Assembly: GCF_026151205.1 (NCBI RefSeq)
Contig: NC_087081.1
Location: 18,150,859-18,214,858, forward strand
Reading direction: 5' to 3'
Length of the DNA: 64,000 nt
Source: Bolinopsis microptera
Taxonomy: Eukaryota > Ctenophora > Tentaculata > Lobata > Bolinopsidae
The notes beneath the pieces were generated by a model. It saw only the letters and a program-made list of their open reading frames with translations. It was not told the DNA's origin and did not search any database. Positions 29,401 to 36,357 of this stretch are shown piece by piece. Each line of letters starts with the position of its first letter. Position 1 is the stretch's first letter. Made by a program: the position numbers and the translations under genes.

Positions 29401-29965
29401 CCACCACCTCTTTTATTCTTCCTCCTCCCTACTCTCTTCCTTATCCTCCCCCACCTCTTTTATTCTTCCTCCTCCCTACTCTCTTCCTTATCCTCCCCCA
29501 CCTCTTTTATTCTTCCTCCTCCCTACTCTCTTCCTTGTCCTCCACCACCTCTTTTATTCTTCCTCCTCACTACTCTCTTCCTTATCCTCCTTCACCTCTT
29601 TTATTCTTTGTCCTCCCTAACTAAGGCCTAAGTCTCTTAGTCTTAGGCCTTAAGTATTTTCATAGCACTTATATAAAAATTCATTTTGGTTCATGGCTTG
29701 AGGTCTTTGTTCATGGCTGAATCCGAAATAATTTACACTGGGGGTCGCGATATGGGTGTGGTCAAAAAGGGCGTGATTCCGAGAAATTGTGTTACTTAGG
29801 ACCATATAAGTCGGATTACATTGAGAAACTTAGCAGACGTCCCAAATCCCAATGTGAGCGGGACTTTTGCCAGGTTCAGGATTACAGCGGTCGCTTAACC
29901 CTTATAATTTTATTGACGAGGCATCCGCTGAAATTTCCAAAACCGTCCTGACCCCACCTCCCCCC

Positions 29966-29998
<33 letters not shown>

Positions 29999-30458
29999 GT
30001 TTGATTTCGTTTATCTTTTCAGATTCGCTGTGAAACTCTCTATTGATGAAACCGTATTTGGCGATAACGAGACTTTAGAGGAATATTTTGACAGTATGTT
30101 GGCACTGGAGAGAGACTGGTATATTGGGCTGGAAACTGATCCAGCATGGCAGAAAAGTTTAGAAGAAAGCAAACAATTTGTCTTTACCTTGGGGTTCAAC
30201 AAGGAAGGGGTATATGCCAGTCGGACTCTCAGTCTTACTAAACTGCCAATGTTGACGGGGCAGCTGAATTCGGAAAATGTAAGATCTATCTGGAGTGCTC
30301 TCTCGTTAGAACTGCTGTACTTGACCAATGATGACGAGGAAAGGTACAGTATTCAGGCCCACCCCAATATCCTGAGAAACATTGTCACTCAATCTGCTGA
30401 CCTACCACTCGGATACCCTGTTTACTCTTCCGGACTGCAGCACGTATCAACTCTGTAA
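167..30458 (+). CDS. PCNX4: Pecanex-like protein 4 (PCNX4) gene, overview; 5' end outside window, middle exons not found
   Basis: This entry is the gene span; exons are listed separately. Pecanex proteins are large multi-pass membrane proteins with a conserved cytoplasmic C-terminal domain. Drosophila pecanex is linked to Notch signalling and the ER; the role of PCNX4 is poorly known. The assignment rests on the last exon, which has ERDWYIGL, LNSENVR, NDDEERYSIQAHP and LGYPVYSS in the order I recall from human PCNX4, and on the membrane exons, which match in order (FLPILFSAG-LLPP, then LIRNP, then LGRAFR). Exons 1 to 6 join in phase without a stop. About 500 to 600 residues between LGRAFR and the C-terminal domain are unaccounted for and should lie in the poor-quality stretch 9.06-26.35 kb. 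Introns are swollen by minisatellites and transposons. The closest alternative is another Pecanex paralogue. Confidence 0.85.
246..318 (+). repeat. Tandem duplication across the exon a/intron junction
   Basis: CTGTGCTTCCTACCAAT with the following TTATTTTCAGCAG occurs at 246-276 and again at 287-318 with one substitution. Only the first copy is followed by a usable donor. Confidence 0.8.
563..656 (+). CDS. PCNX4: PCNX4-like exon b
   Basis: The acceptor is TTATATTTCAG ending at 562 and the donor is GTTAGT at 657. Joined to the previous exon the frame reads G-LLPPLDCLFCWLPETW, which lines up with the LPPPDALLLWAMEQ segment of human PCNX4, and runs on to GTSASTSLLG, matching GSSMSTHLR. The exon leaves two bases over, which pairs with the acceptor at 2487 and not with the nearer CAG at 2447-2449. 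A degenerate partial copy of the exon start lies just upstream, around 490-540. Confidence 0.75.
701..1618. repeat. 66-bp minisatellite, first block, about 14 copies
   Basis: The unit begins GAAAGTATCTAAAAGTTATG and ends TTATTTACCGTAACAAGGCAA. Copies are almost identical. A variant junction (AGCTTA or ACTTTA instead of AAGGCAA) occurs in a few copies. It lies in an intron of the PCNX4-like gene. Confidence 0.95.
1617..2046. repeat. GC-rich palindromic 20-bp repeat array inserted in the minisatellite
   Basis: GCGACAACTAGCGCTGGATA and its reverse complement recur many times. A perfect 34-bp palindrome with arms GCGACAACTAGCGCTGG lies at 1620-1653. A longer block containing TTATCGAACATATATATTTT occurs twice in tandem. 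The base composition differs sharply from the AT-rich 66-bp units on both sides. Confidence 0.9.
2046..2283. repeat. 66-bp minisatellite, second block, about 3.5 copies
   Basis: The same unit as 701-1618 resumes after the GC-rich array, starting in mid-unit at GGTAAAACCTCAATTTAATG, as expected if the array was inserted into a pre-existing minisatellite. Confidence 0.9.
2488..2618 (+). CDS. PCNX4: PCNX4-like exon c (two membrane segments)
   Basis: Two acceptors are possible. The one at 2447-2449 would read EDPFNYL but is out of phase with exon b. The CAG ending at 2487, after CTTCTTTTCACTT, restores the frame and gives TLVQLVVTVTLTAV then WLVATVSALLSCNVLAL, two hydrophobic helices that align in length with the human segment. 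The donor is GTTAGT at 2619 and one base is carried over. The choice of acceptor is inferred from phase. Confidence 0.75.
3355..3482. repeat. Short TGTGCCCCAACTG repeats
   Basis: About seven imperfect copies of TGTGCCCCAACTG occur, ending in the palindrome GTGCCCCAACTGGGGCAC. Open frames through it have no coding support. Confidence 0.7.
3643..3737 (+). CDS. PCNX4: PCNX4-like exon d
   Basis: The acceptor ATTATTCATCAG ends at 3642 and the donor GTGTGT starts at 3738. The 95 bases start with two bases completing the previous codon and end on a codon boundary, exactly what is needed between exons c and e. The product reads VYKSLKFWMSLAFST, then a hydrophobic run ending SPLMDIQ, placed where human PCNX4 has a membrane helix after a loop. 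It is shorter than the human loop. It was found by searching for a phase-matched exon, so it is slightly less certain than its neighbours. Confidence 0.65.
3802..3984. mobile_element. Fold-back MITE-like element
   Basis: Inverted arms of about 32 bp (ACTTGAATTTAAATATTATT onward, and its complement at 3952-3983) enclose a core with a second hairpin, AGTCTCCACTCAGTA against TACTGAGTGGAGACT. The core from GGTAATCTTTCTTCGCTC to ACTCAGT recurs at 63258-63340, so it is a dispersed family. Confidence 0.75.
4341..5701. mobile_element. Non-autonomous hAT DNA transposon with internal tandem repeats
   Basis: The termini are CAGGGGTGTAGGAA and its exact complement TTCCTACACCCCTG. An 8-bp target duplication CCTGAGAA lies at 4333-4340 and 5702-5709. 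A CA..TG end with an 8-bp duplication defines the hAT superfamily. Inside are four copies of a roughly 240-263-bp unit marked by AAGTAATTTCCAG and TACGTACCTCTGAAAGCAGA. No transposase frame is visible; the open frames on the minus strand are repeat shadows. It sits in the intron before PCNX4-like exon e. Confidence 0.9.
5753..6530. repeat. 31/32-bp minisatellite, about 24 copies
   Basis: The unit is GCTCAGACACAGGGGGG then TAACGTTGCGGCACT. Copies differ mainly by five or six G in the run, which alternates along the array. It starts 44 bases after the hAT target duplication. The open frame on the minus strand is only the repeat. Confidence 0.95.
6545..7085 (-). mobile_element. LINE fragment, RTE-like C-terminal region
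   Basis: Read on the minus strand in broken frames the segment gives CDFADEDIEK, STVANKLDMDKN, EKDIQRRRILADLAFKKFKK, RKLRLYKCVV, KATMDKIDTLHR and LKTILNIKWPKGMI. That order is typical of the reverse-transcriptase thumb and C-terminus of RTE- and BovB-like non-LTR elements. It is a degenerate 3' fragment with several frame changes. Confidence 0.7.
7251..7300. repeat. (TTTTA)n microsatellite
   Basis: Uninterrupted TTTTA repeats grade into TTTA. The next 490 bases to exon e show no gene, only AT-rich intron. Confidence 0.95.
7792..7937 (+). CDS. PCNX4: PCNX4-like exon e (membrane segment)
   Basis: The acceptor is a strong T-run ending TTTTCAG at 7791 and the donor is GTAAGT at 7938. It begins on a codon boundary and ends with two bases over. 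It encodes TEKLEYICLIVVAMSSLLIM, then QNVYCFNLIRNPLFC and IKWGF. The LIRNP motif after a hydrophobic helix matches GIFRNPFYP of human PCNX4. The intron before it holds a hAT element, a 32-bp minisatellite and a LINE fragment. Confidence 0.85.
8100..8222 (+). CDS. PCNX4: PCNX4-like exon f
   Basis: The acceptor GTATTTCAG ends at 8099 and the donor GTAACT starts at 8223. The phase matches exon e, so KWGFK continues into LLNMTKFSVCPVVLSLYYNH and ends YTWFQTVLLGRAFR. The last residues correspond to VCIGFTRAFRMVWQ in human PCNX4. Two bases are carried over. No later exon is recognisable until 26365. Confidence 0.85.
8340..9060. repeat. Large degenerate repeat with CCCTTAATGCCGCC minisatellite
   Basis: A block with CTCCTACATTTTTT and AGCAATCACC occurs at 8346 and again at 8850. 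Between the two copies lie about 15 units of CCCTTAATGCCGCC or CCCTTAATTCCACC. A near-perfect inverted repeat with 37-bp arms (starting AGAAAAGTTTTTATTCGATT) lies at 8936-9029, just before a run of 16 C. Confidence 0.8.
13690..13990. repeat. Degenerate TCGCTAAAATAAGTTA repeat
   Basis: About 16 imperfect copies of a 15-17-bp unit containing TATCGC and AAAATAA lie in the low-accuracy stretch. Confidence 0.65.
14560..15010. repeat. CA-rich minisatellite CAACAATCACTCACCACATG
   Basis: A degenerate unit of 20 to 35 bases repeats throughout. The 176-codon open frame across it is rich in His, Gln and Thr purely because of the repeat, and I do not call it a gene. Confidence 0.7.
17130..17670. repeat. 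27-bp minisatellite, indel-rich
   Basis: About 18 copies of AAACCTGTCTGTTAACATAT plus GAACTAG occur with frequent single-base losses. Confidence 0.75.
18554..18761 (+). CDS. Possible exon, unrecognised
   Basis: A TTTGTTCAG acceptor ends at 18553 and a GTAAAT donor starts at 18762. Between them 208 bases stay open, starting DAHTGRIKSQETLEN and including WLRNIPKWKITVTEHLVL, ending LVTYKAANW. An open frame of this length is unusual in the surrounding indel-rich DNA. It lies where middle exons of the PCNX4-like gene should be, but I see no match to human PCNX4. It could be chance. Confidence 0.3.
18900..19280. repeat. 67-bp degenerate tandem repeat
   Basis: About five to six copies of a unit containing GAACTAGAGGGCCTAATTCA and GTGAAGTTTCCCATACTTCT, each with different small indels. 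Confidence 0.75.
20340..20770. repeat. About 48-bp degenerate tandem repeat
   Basis: About nine copies of AGAGTTGATTGCTAGTTTGT plus TGTGAGCTGTGCCTGTAAGT, with indels. Confidence 0.75.
20771..26360. other. No recognisable gene
   Basis: Mixed AT-rich sequence. A segment at 21600-21740 rich in CCCGGT motifs resembles the GC-rich hAT at 51499-51965 and may be a degraded relative. Several open frames of 60 to 120 codons show no domain I recognise. Middle exons of the PCNX4-like gene may be hidden here by sequence errors. Confidence 0.5.
25682..25735. repeat. Short interstitial telomere-like (CCCTAA)n tract
   Basis: CCCAACCCTAACCCTAACCC at 25682 onward, and AACCCTAACCCTGA near 25725, match the metazoan TTAGGG telomere repeat on the opposite strand. 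Only about six units occur, so this is an internal trace, not a chromosome end. Confidence 0.6.
26365..26446 (+). CDS. PCNX4: PCNX4-like penultimate exon
   Basis: The donor is GTTGTT at 26447. The exon ends with two bases that complete an Arg codon with the first base of the last exon. The 26 full codons read ATFTSANVEQWIEENSELKR to TSY, matching LPWSVALDWLTEKPELFQ in human PCNX4, and lead directly into FAVKLSIDE. Frame stops lie just upstream, so the acceptor is placed at the CAG ending at 26364. Its pyrimidine tract is weak and the 5' edge is uncertain. Confidence 0.7.
26485..29625. repeat. 47-bp polypyrimidine minisatellite, about 67 copies
   Basis: The unit is TTCCTCCTCCCTACTCTCTT, CCTTATCCTCCCCCACCTCT, TTTATTC. 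Nearly every base on the + strand is a pyrimidine, so stop codons cannot form and all three forward frames stay open; 47 is not a multiple of three, so each frame cycles through the three phases. The Ser/Leu/Pro-rich open frames of up to 747 codons are therefore not genes. The array fills most of the last intron of the PCNX4-like gene. Variant units (CTTGTCCTCCACCACC; missing bases) are interspersed in a non-random order. Confidence 0.95.
29960..29997. repeat. Poly-C run
   Basis: More than 30 C, preceded by CCCCACCTCCCCCCTC, lie 25 bases upstream of the terminal exon acceptor. Length is probably unreliable. Confidence 0.9.
30023..30458 (+). CDS. PCNX4: PCNX4-like terminal exon (Pecanex C-terminal domain and stop)
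   Basis: The acceptor TTATCTTTTCAG ends at 30022. The frame runs from FAVKLSIDE through ERDWYIGLETDPAW, FVFTLGFNKEGVYASR, LNSENVRSIW, LELLYLTNDDEERYSIQAHP and LGYPVYSSGLQHVSTL to a TAA at 30456-30458. This is the most conserved part of Pecanex proteins and is intact. The stop lies 5 bases before an 8-bp minisatellite, and the last 55 bases of the exon are partly repeated on the far side of that array (30605-30650). The minus-strand reading frame here is a shadow. Confidence 0.93.
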
Positions 30459-30463
30459 ATACC

Positions 30464-30606
30464 AGGTAACCTGGTTACCTGGTTACCTGGTTACCTGGTT
30501 ACCTGGTTACCTGGTTACCTGGTTACCTGGTTACCTGGTTACCTGGTTACCTGGTTACCTGGTTACCTGGTTACCTGGTTTCCTGGTTACCTGGTTACCT
30601 GGTTAC
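30464..30606. repeat. 8-bp minisatellite CTGGTTAC, about 18 copies
   Basis: A near-perfect tandem array begins five bases after the PCNX4-like stop codon. One copy has TTTC for TTAC. Because GGTTACC and GGTAACC are close to complementary, the first units can also pair. Confidence 0.95.
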
Positions 30607-30650
30607 CACTCGGATACCCTGTCTACGCAGCACGTATCAACTCTCTAAAT
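30605..30650 (+). repeat. Partial duplicate of the end of the PCNX4-like coding exon
   Basis: ACCACTCGGATACCCTGT and GCAGCACGTATCAACTCT repeat 30404-30455, lacking about eight bases between and with CTCTCTAAAT for CTCTGTAAAT. The 8-bp array therefore sits between two copies of the 3' coding end. Confidence 0.9.
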
Positions 30651-30962
30651 ATTGCACAACTGCGGAAGGACACAACAACACAAATGTTTTACTTTTAGAC
30701 TAAAAGTATGTACTGGGGTCTGGGGTGAGGGGTACTGTAGGCTGTAGGCTGACTCAAACCCCACGAAATGTTTTGTAAGATACACATTTGAAAACGTTGA
30801 AATTAACCAATTCTTAATTGAAGTTTTTCATTTTAACAATTTTATCTAGTAATGGACCCAACGTTGTACAAGGTAAATATAATACCTCAGGATAACACGC
30901 CTTATAGCTGTAACGTGGATTTTTGGGCAACTTGTTTCCTCCCTCATTTACCGTATCTGCAA

Positions 30963-30974
30963 AATAAAAATAAA
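30963..30974 (+). promoter_or_regulatory. Candidate polyadenylation signals for PCNX4-like mRNA
   Basis: Two AATAAA hexamers in AAAATAAAAATAAAATG lie about 510 bases after the stop codon, followed by a TTGTTCTGTGTCTG stretch that could be the downstream element. Position only. Confidence 0.4.
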
Positions 30975-31704
30975 ATGTTTAAACCTTAAAATTGTTCTGT
31001 GTCTGATTAATCGTGAATTTCTTCATGGTAAATCTTTCAGGTCGGCAGGTTATATTCATTATTTATAAACTTACGATATTTTACTTAATAATAAATACAT
31101 GACAATATATTTATTCAGTATTTGTATATAATATTGTATTTAATAATATGTACCAATAGTTTTTCATATTAATTTTATTTGGTTATCACAACTTATTTAC
31201 TTATTGGTCACTGCACTGGCTAACTATTCCATCAATTTCTGTTCAGCAAATTGAAATATCATCTTCGAAAATGGGACAGTAGTTAAAAAATATGAAATTT
31301 AAAAAAATTTCTCTTTCATCCTTCCTCTGACTAGAATCAAACTTCCAGCACCTCAATTGTTTCATATGAGTATTGCTGAAAGCACAGTGTAAGGCCTACA
31401 CGGACCGCCTCTAACTAGCCAATCCCTGTGTACATGCCGTGTAGCAGGGGACTAGAAAGAGCGAAACTAGTAAGCGGGGCATAGCCAATACACTGTACTC
31501 CCATCATTGAGTATATTACCAACCATATATAGATATGTCATCTATAGGCATAGCTCACGGACTAATTGGTTGCTGGAAACAAATTCAGTCGAAACAGTGA
31601 AATTTCGGTCCGATAAATTTCATCTTCAAAAACTGAAAATGGGACCGAGAAATGAACAACATTTTTTATTTATATGTAAATTTAAAAAATGTATTGATTC
31701 ATTT

Positions 31705-31826
31705 GACCAAAACCAATAATCATGGGTAGAGTGGACCGCTACCAGTGTTTCTCTTTCCCAAACAAATTCAAAAGTAAATGATATTAATTTAAATGACCGT
31801 CTGCATCGCTCACTTTTCCCATTCAT
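31705..31826 (-). repeat. Dispersed repeat, left copy flanking the LINE (inverted)
   Basis: This segment, from ACCAAAACCAATAATCATGG to CTTTTCCCATTCAT, is the reverse complement of 36878-37023 with about 80 to 90 percent identity by eye. The two copies enclose the whole CR1-like LINE. Confidence 0.7.
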
Positions 31827-32025
31827 TCACGGCTTACGAATTGTAATAAGTTTCGAATAATTGCATCAATCACATGCTGTAAAATTATCTTTGGGTTGCT
31901 TTTGGTCGATATCTAGTATTTCGGGATAAGGGCGATATAGTGTCCAATTAGACACTTTTGTTTTGTTGGGTTTAGCGCACTGCAACAGGGTCATCAACTA
32001 TCTTGACCGCTCCATAGCTCCGATG

Positions 32026-32750
32026 TTACAGGATCTTTTCGCCATTCCAGGATGGAGTTGGTATTAGGGGATGTGTATCGCTTGACCGGAGGCTGGATGT
32101 GCCGGAGCAAGGATGTGAGTTGTATTTTGAAGGATTCAAATTCTTCCATCCTGTTGATGTAACCAGGAAGACAATTTCAGAGACGTGGGCCAATAACAGC
32201 GAATGAATCGTCATAGAGACTCTGGTGGTAAGCAGCAACACCCTTTGTAGGGAGGGTACAACTGCTTTAATGCCAGTTCGAGGTCTTGAAGTGAAGTTAA
32301 TCTTCAGATCGTTGCTGATGGACCCATGGAGGATCTTCCACATGTGTAGCAGGATATAGCGTTCCCTTCGACGTTGTAGAGACATGAGTGAGAGTTGTTT
32401 AATCTCCCCCAGTAATCGAGGTGTTTGGTTCCTGGTATTCGAGATGTGAATGTCCGTTGAACTTCTTCCAGTTCTTGACTCTTGTATATCTGACACTTTA
32501 GGTGGATTCCATAATGGGCAGCAGTATTCGAGTAAACTGCGTACCATGGACTTGTATAGTGTCAGCATGATAGTGGAGCTTCTGGTGTGGAAGACACTCA
32601 ATACCCATGCGGCCTTTTGACGTGCCTTGTTTGCCATAACTTTGATTTTTAAAGTCCAGCTCAAGTCAGAACTGACAGTAACTCCAAGGTCCCGAAGTTG
32701 TTGGACAGGGCACAGGCGTAAGATTGCCTTTGGAGGTTGAATACTGGTTA
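32026..32750 (-). pseudogene. LINE ORF2 C-terminal region
   Basis: DLGVTVSSDLSWTLKIKVMA, KARQKAAWVLSVF, LYKSMVRSLLEYCCPLW and LMSLQRRRERYILLHMWKIL are typical of the CR1 thumb and C-terminus. The frame shifts near 32450 and again near 32250. It ends at 32026. Confidence 0.85.
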
Positions 32751-34166
32751 ACGGGTGATACTCGTAAAATATCTGTTCCAACTCGGCGCTCGTCCTGGTA
32801 GGTTGTAAACCTACAAGAATACTGGTATAAGACTTCACATGTAAATGGCAAGTGGTTCAATGAGTTAGACCGATTGACAGCATGGCTTAGAAACTCAAAT
32901 TTGTCTTCATGAAGTGACATATTGTTTCTAATGGACCACTGAGTGATTCTGTCAAGGTCTTGCTGCAGCAGTGGCATATCCTGAGTCTTGGATATGGCTT
33001 TCATAATCCTTGTGTCATCTGCAAAGCAACGAATGACACTGTAATTAACGCAGAATGTGATGTCGTTGATGAAGATAAGAAACAGGATAGGACCAAGAAC
33101 TGTTCCTTGTGGGACACCACTAACGATTAAGGCTGTTACACTCAGCTGTCCCTCTACCACTACTTGTTGAGTACGGTCGTTCAGGAATGACTCTATCCAC
33201 TTTATGATTTTTGGGTGGATACCATACTTAGACAACTTCTTGATGAGTAGGGCATGATCAACCTTGTCAAATGCTTTGGCATAATCCAAGTATATGCAGT
33301 CGGTGTCATTTCCATCAAGGAAGTTTTCTAGGATGTCGTCAAAGTGGTGGAGGAGCTGTGTTAGACAACTGTGACCTGACCTAAATCCGTGCTGCTGGCT
33401 ACACAGTAGGTTGTTAGACTCAAGATGATGGACGAGTCGTTTCCTAATGAAACGCTCAAATATCTTAATGATATGGGAGGTCAAGGACACAGGGCGATAG
33501 TTTGACGCAGTTGCATGGCTCCCTTTCTTGTACAATGGGCAGATAAGAGATTTTTTTGTAGAATGCCGGGACAGCACCTGAGTCAAACGACTTGGACCAG
33601 AGGATGTGTATTGGTCGTGCCAATGCATACTTGCAAGATTTGAGAAGTGTTGTAGGGATACCGTCAGGGCCAGGTGCAGCATCTGCTTTTATGTCATCAA
33701 TGGCGGACACCACATCTTCCTCTGAGAATGACAATATGACAAGTCGGCATCTTAAAATATGCTTGCAATGGTTGGGGATGCAAAATCATCAGCAGTCATG
33801 TCAACAGCATCTGGGTTACTGAAGACAGATTTAAACTGGTTTTTCAGGATGTTTGCAATTTGCTGAGGATCAGTACATATTGTTCCTTTCATCGAAGAGC
33901 ATGTTGATTGACTGTTTCTGCTTAAAAAATATCTTGGCGTAGCTATAGAAATACTTTGGGTTGGACTTAACTTTCCCTACAGCACGCTCTTCTCTGAAGT
34001 GTCTCTCACTGACAATGGTATCTCTAATGTCATAGTGAATTAAAGCAACACGGTTCTCGAGGACTGCAATGGATTCCTTGGAAGACGTGGGGTCAGCATT
34101 AGCTCTATCCTGATGTTTTTGCAATCTCCGTTTCTTTCGTGAGAGAATGCGCATCTTGCATGACAT
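32666..34166 (-). pseudogene. LINE ORF2 linker and reverse transcriptase
   Basis: The linker at 33870-34166 has FREERAVGKVKSNPKYFYSY. The RT starts with SEEDVVSAIDDIKADAAPGP and DGIP near 33670, then NYRPVSLTS, QHGFRSGHSC, YLDYAKAFDKVDH, GVPQGTVLGPILFLIFIND and RCFADDT. The last carries the two catalytic Asp of the FADD box, and the first catalytic Asp is in YLDYAKAFD. About two frame changes are present. A short dispersed repeat (32757-32815) is inserted at the junction with the C-terminal part. Confidence 0.9.
32757..32815. mobile_element. Short dispersed repeat inserted in the LINE
   Basis: GGGTGATACTCGTAAAATAT, CTGTTCCAACTCGGCG and CGTCCTGGTAGGTTGTAAAC recur almost unchanged at 49815-49890, and the first half also occurs inverted at 48810-48842. 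It interrupts the LINE C-terminal frame, so it arrived after the LINE. The family is unknown; it is SINE- or MITE-sized. Confidence 0.6.
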
Positions 34167-34486
34167 TTGTCCTTTTGGCGGTAGTTTTTGCAGACAATGG
34201 TCTTGGAAGATGCTTAGTAGGGTACTCTTAAAGAGCTCAGGAAATCTCTCTACCCCATTGGTGTCCAGAATGTTGTCCCAGTCGAAGGACTCGATTCTGT
34301 CGCTGACACTAATGAAATCAGCTTGGTTGAAGTCCAGCCCCCGAAAGGATGCAGCTTCAAACAGAGGAGGGAGGTTGATGTTTGGCTGACAAAAATATCT
34401 CCACCAGATCAGACATCCTTGTGGGTTTGACGTTCACGTGGGTAACAATGGAGGCTGAATTTGTCATGAATATTTTTCCAGAATAT

Positions 34487-35033
34487 TCATGACAAATTCA
34501 GAATATTTTTCTGCCTTGTTGGTTGAAGGATGTACTGACTATACAGTTGGTTATTCATGAAATTCTCCATGAGTTCTGTAGATGGGCCGGGAGTGCCCAC
34601 CGTTGGAGGATCCCATGAAATGCTAGGGAAATTGAAAGCATGTGTCGAAATCCTCTTTGCCGTTAGTGTACTCGTGTACAGCATCGGGGCAAGCTTTGAA
34701 ATCAGTAAGTGGTGCTGAAGGTGGTCTGTAAAGCACACAGATAATTATCTTAGTAGTTAGTTGGTTCCGAAGTGCACATGAGAAGCTGACAGGAGTCTTT
34801 GTAAAGCGACTCAGTGTTTGTGATGTGCAGGTCACGGTGGGTGTAAAGGCGTACCCCACCCCAACCCTGGTACTACGGTCACAACTGCAGGCACTCCTAG
34901 CCCTAGGGTTGACTGACTGTACATTTAACAGCAGGCAGGATGAATAGGAGTAACATTCGGCGGGTAGAACATCTGTTGACTCTGAACTGGATCCGAATAT
35001 TTCTCCATCCTCTGTTGGTACAGTTGATGACAC
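34487..35033 (-). pseudogene. LINE ORF2 endonuclease region
   Basis: Frames give LLLNVQSVNPRA, TRVGVGYAF, FSCALRNQL, IICVLYRPPSAP and, after a frame change, FNFPSISWD and YILQPTRQKNILNL. These are the conserved blocks of the LINE AP endonuclease that nicks the target DNA (YRPP, GDFN-like FNFP, PTR-NIL). At least two frame changes occur within it. Confidence 0.8.
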
Positions 35034-35089
35034 TGTTAGGTCCGTACGGCGTTGGATTGCAGGGACTGTACTGTGTTGCTGGCTGTTCC

Positions 35090-36357
35090 CGAGCTGAGTG
35101 GATTTTGTCGTTCATCAGTATATAACTAACTGATGCTTGCAAATACTCATATCTGTCCTCAGAGATTTGATCTCTCCTAGGACGGTTGTCATCGTTTCGT
35201 CCAGGAGAGATTTCATCTCTAAAAAAGAAGCTTCTTTTTTTGGACCACTCTGTCCACCTTTTTTCTGTTTCTGGACTGAGCTTGCTCCATTCTTTACAGG
35301 CTTTGGCTTGGCAGGGTTTTTTGCGGAGCCTGATCAGACGGAGTTTTTACTGTCTCTCCTGGCAGATTAACAGTCTTCTTCAGCATAGACTTAGGGCGCT
35401 TAGTGCCAGCTAGATGCATTAGTTAGCAGTTGACGTCCTTACATTTCTTTGTCTCTACTGAAGACATGCAAAGATTGACGTGCAAGTATGCACAGTTGTC
35501 TCCTTCTTTGCATCCTCTGGTATCATGAGTAAAGTGCCTCATGTACCGTATGCATCGTTTCGGGTGGAATAGTTACTTGTCCTTTCCATCTGCTGCCTTC
35601 TTACCAGAAATGCCGTGAGGACATGTACCCTCACAAAATCTGGGGCAAACGTGATTGCAAGTGTTTGGTTTTGACTCCGATTTTTCCTGTTCTTTCTTGG
35701 TTTTCTCTAACTCTTCAGCCAGTTTCACTACTTCAAGACTTGAAGCACTGTTGTTCTGATTAGTGCTGTTTTCTAGCGAAGTGTTGGTATCTGGTCGAGC
35801 CTGGTTGCTTTCCTTAGTGTGACCTGGCGTTCCCATTCCAGACGGTGGTTCATCACACTCCCCAATGTTGTTGTTTTTGTTGACTGCTATGCAGTCTGAG
35901 CATAACCATACCAAACCACTGAGTTGGGCTGGGAGACTTTCGTAAAGCTTTATTCTGGCTGTGAAGTTTTAACAGTCGTGAGCTCCATCAAGACAACTCC
36001 AACATCTATTTTTGGGCTGGAAACCCAGCATCACTGTGTACTCTTCTGAACACTCGGAACAAACAGCAGGGTACAGAGAAATGATCTCTCAATCTCTGAC
36101 ACAATCCGTTTAGCTAGTTTCTCTCGTGAGCTGAAAAGTTTTTTCTTTAATCCTTTGCTAACTAGAGGCACCTTAAGGTAATTTCCAAGAGCGTCTAGAT
36201 CGCTTCTCTTGACTTTGGCCAGTTTAGAGATGTTGACAGAAGAATCCAGGGAAGGATCAAATACAGTGAGTACTCGTTTCGAAATAGGGTCGGCATCCTT
36301 CAGCAGTTTCCCGATGACACTCTTTATCTTGTCACTCAGATTCTCGATGGCTGACAT
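35090..36357 (-). pseudogene. LINE ORF1 with PHD-like and CCCH zinc fingers
   Basis: The first 99 codons (MSAIENLSDKIKSVIGKLL onward) are basic and helical. A PHD-like finger follows in a shifted frame: CSEC near 36060, CWSC, then H and C, and LCSDC at 35891-35903, with one in-frame stop just after the middle Cys. A charged, probably coiled-coil stretch EVVKLAEELEKTKKEQEKSE lies near 35700. Then come CCCH-type fingers: CPRFCEGTCPHG, then RCIRYMRHFTHDTRGCKEGD followed by NCAYLH, then KKCKDVNC and MH, ending near 35405. ORF1 proteins of LINEs bind the RNA. The PHD plus CCCH layout is less common than simple CCHC knuckles. Confidence 0.75.

Noticed and set aside
26364-29631. Open frames of 282 to 747 codons rich in Ser, Leu and Pro
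   Set aside because: They arise because the 47-bp unit has almost no purines, so no stop can form in any forward frame. All three frames look alike and there is no domain.
30382-30648. 88-codon frame with a repeated Leu-Val-Thr-Trp-Leu-Pro-Gly-Tyr peptide
   Set aside because: It is the 8-bp minisatellite plus a shifted frame of the terminal PCNX4-like exon.
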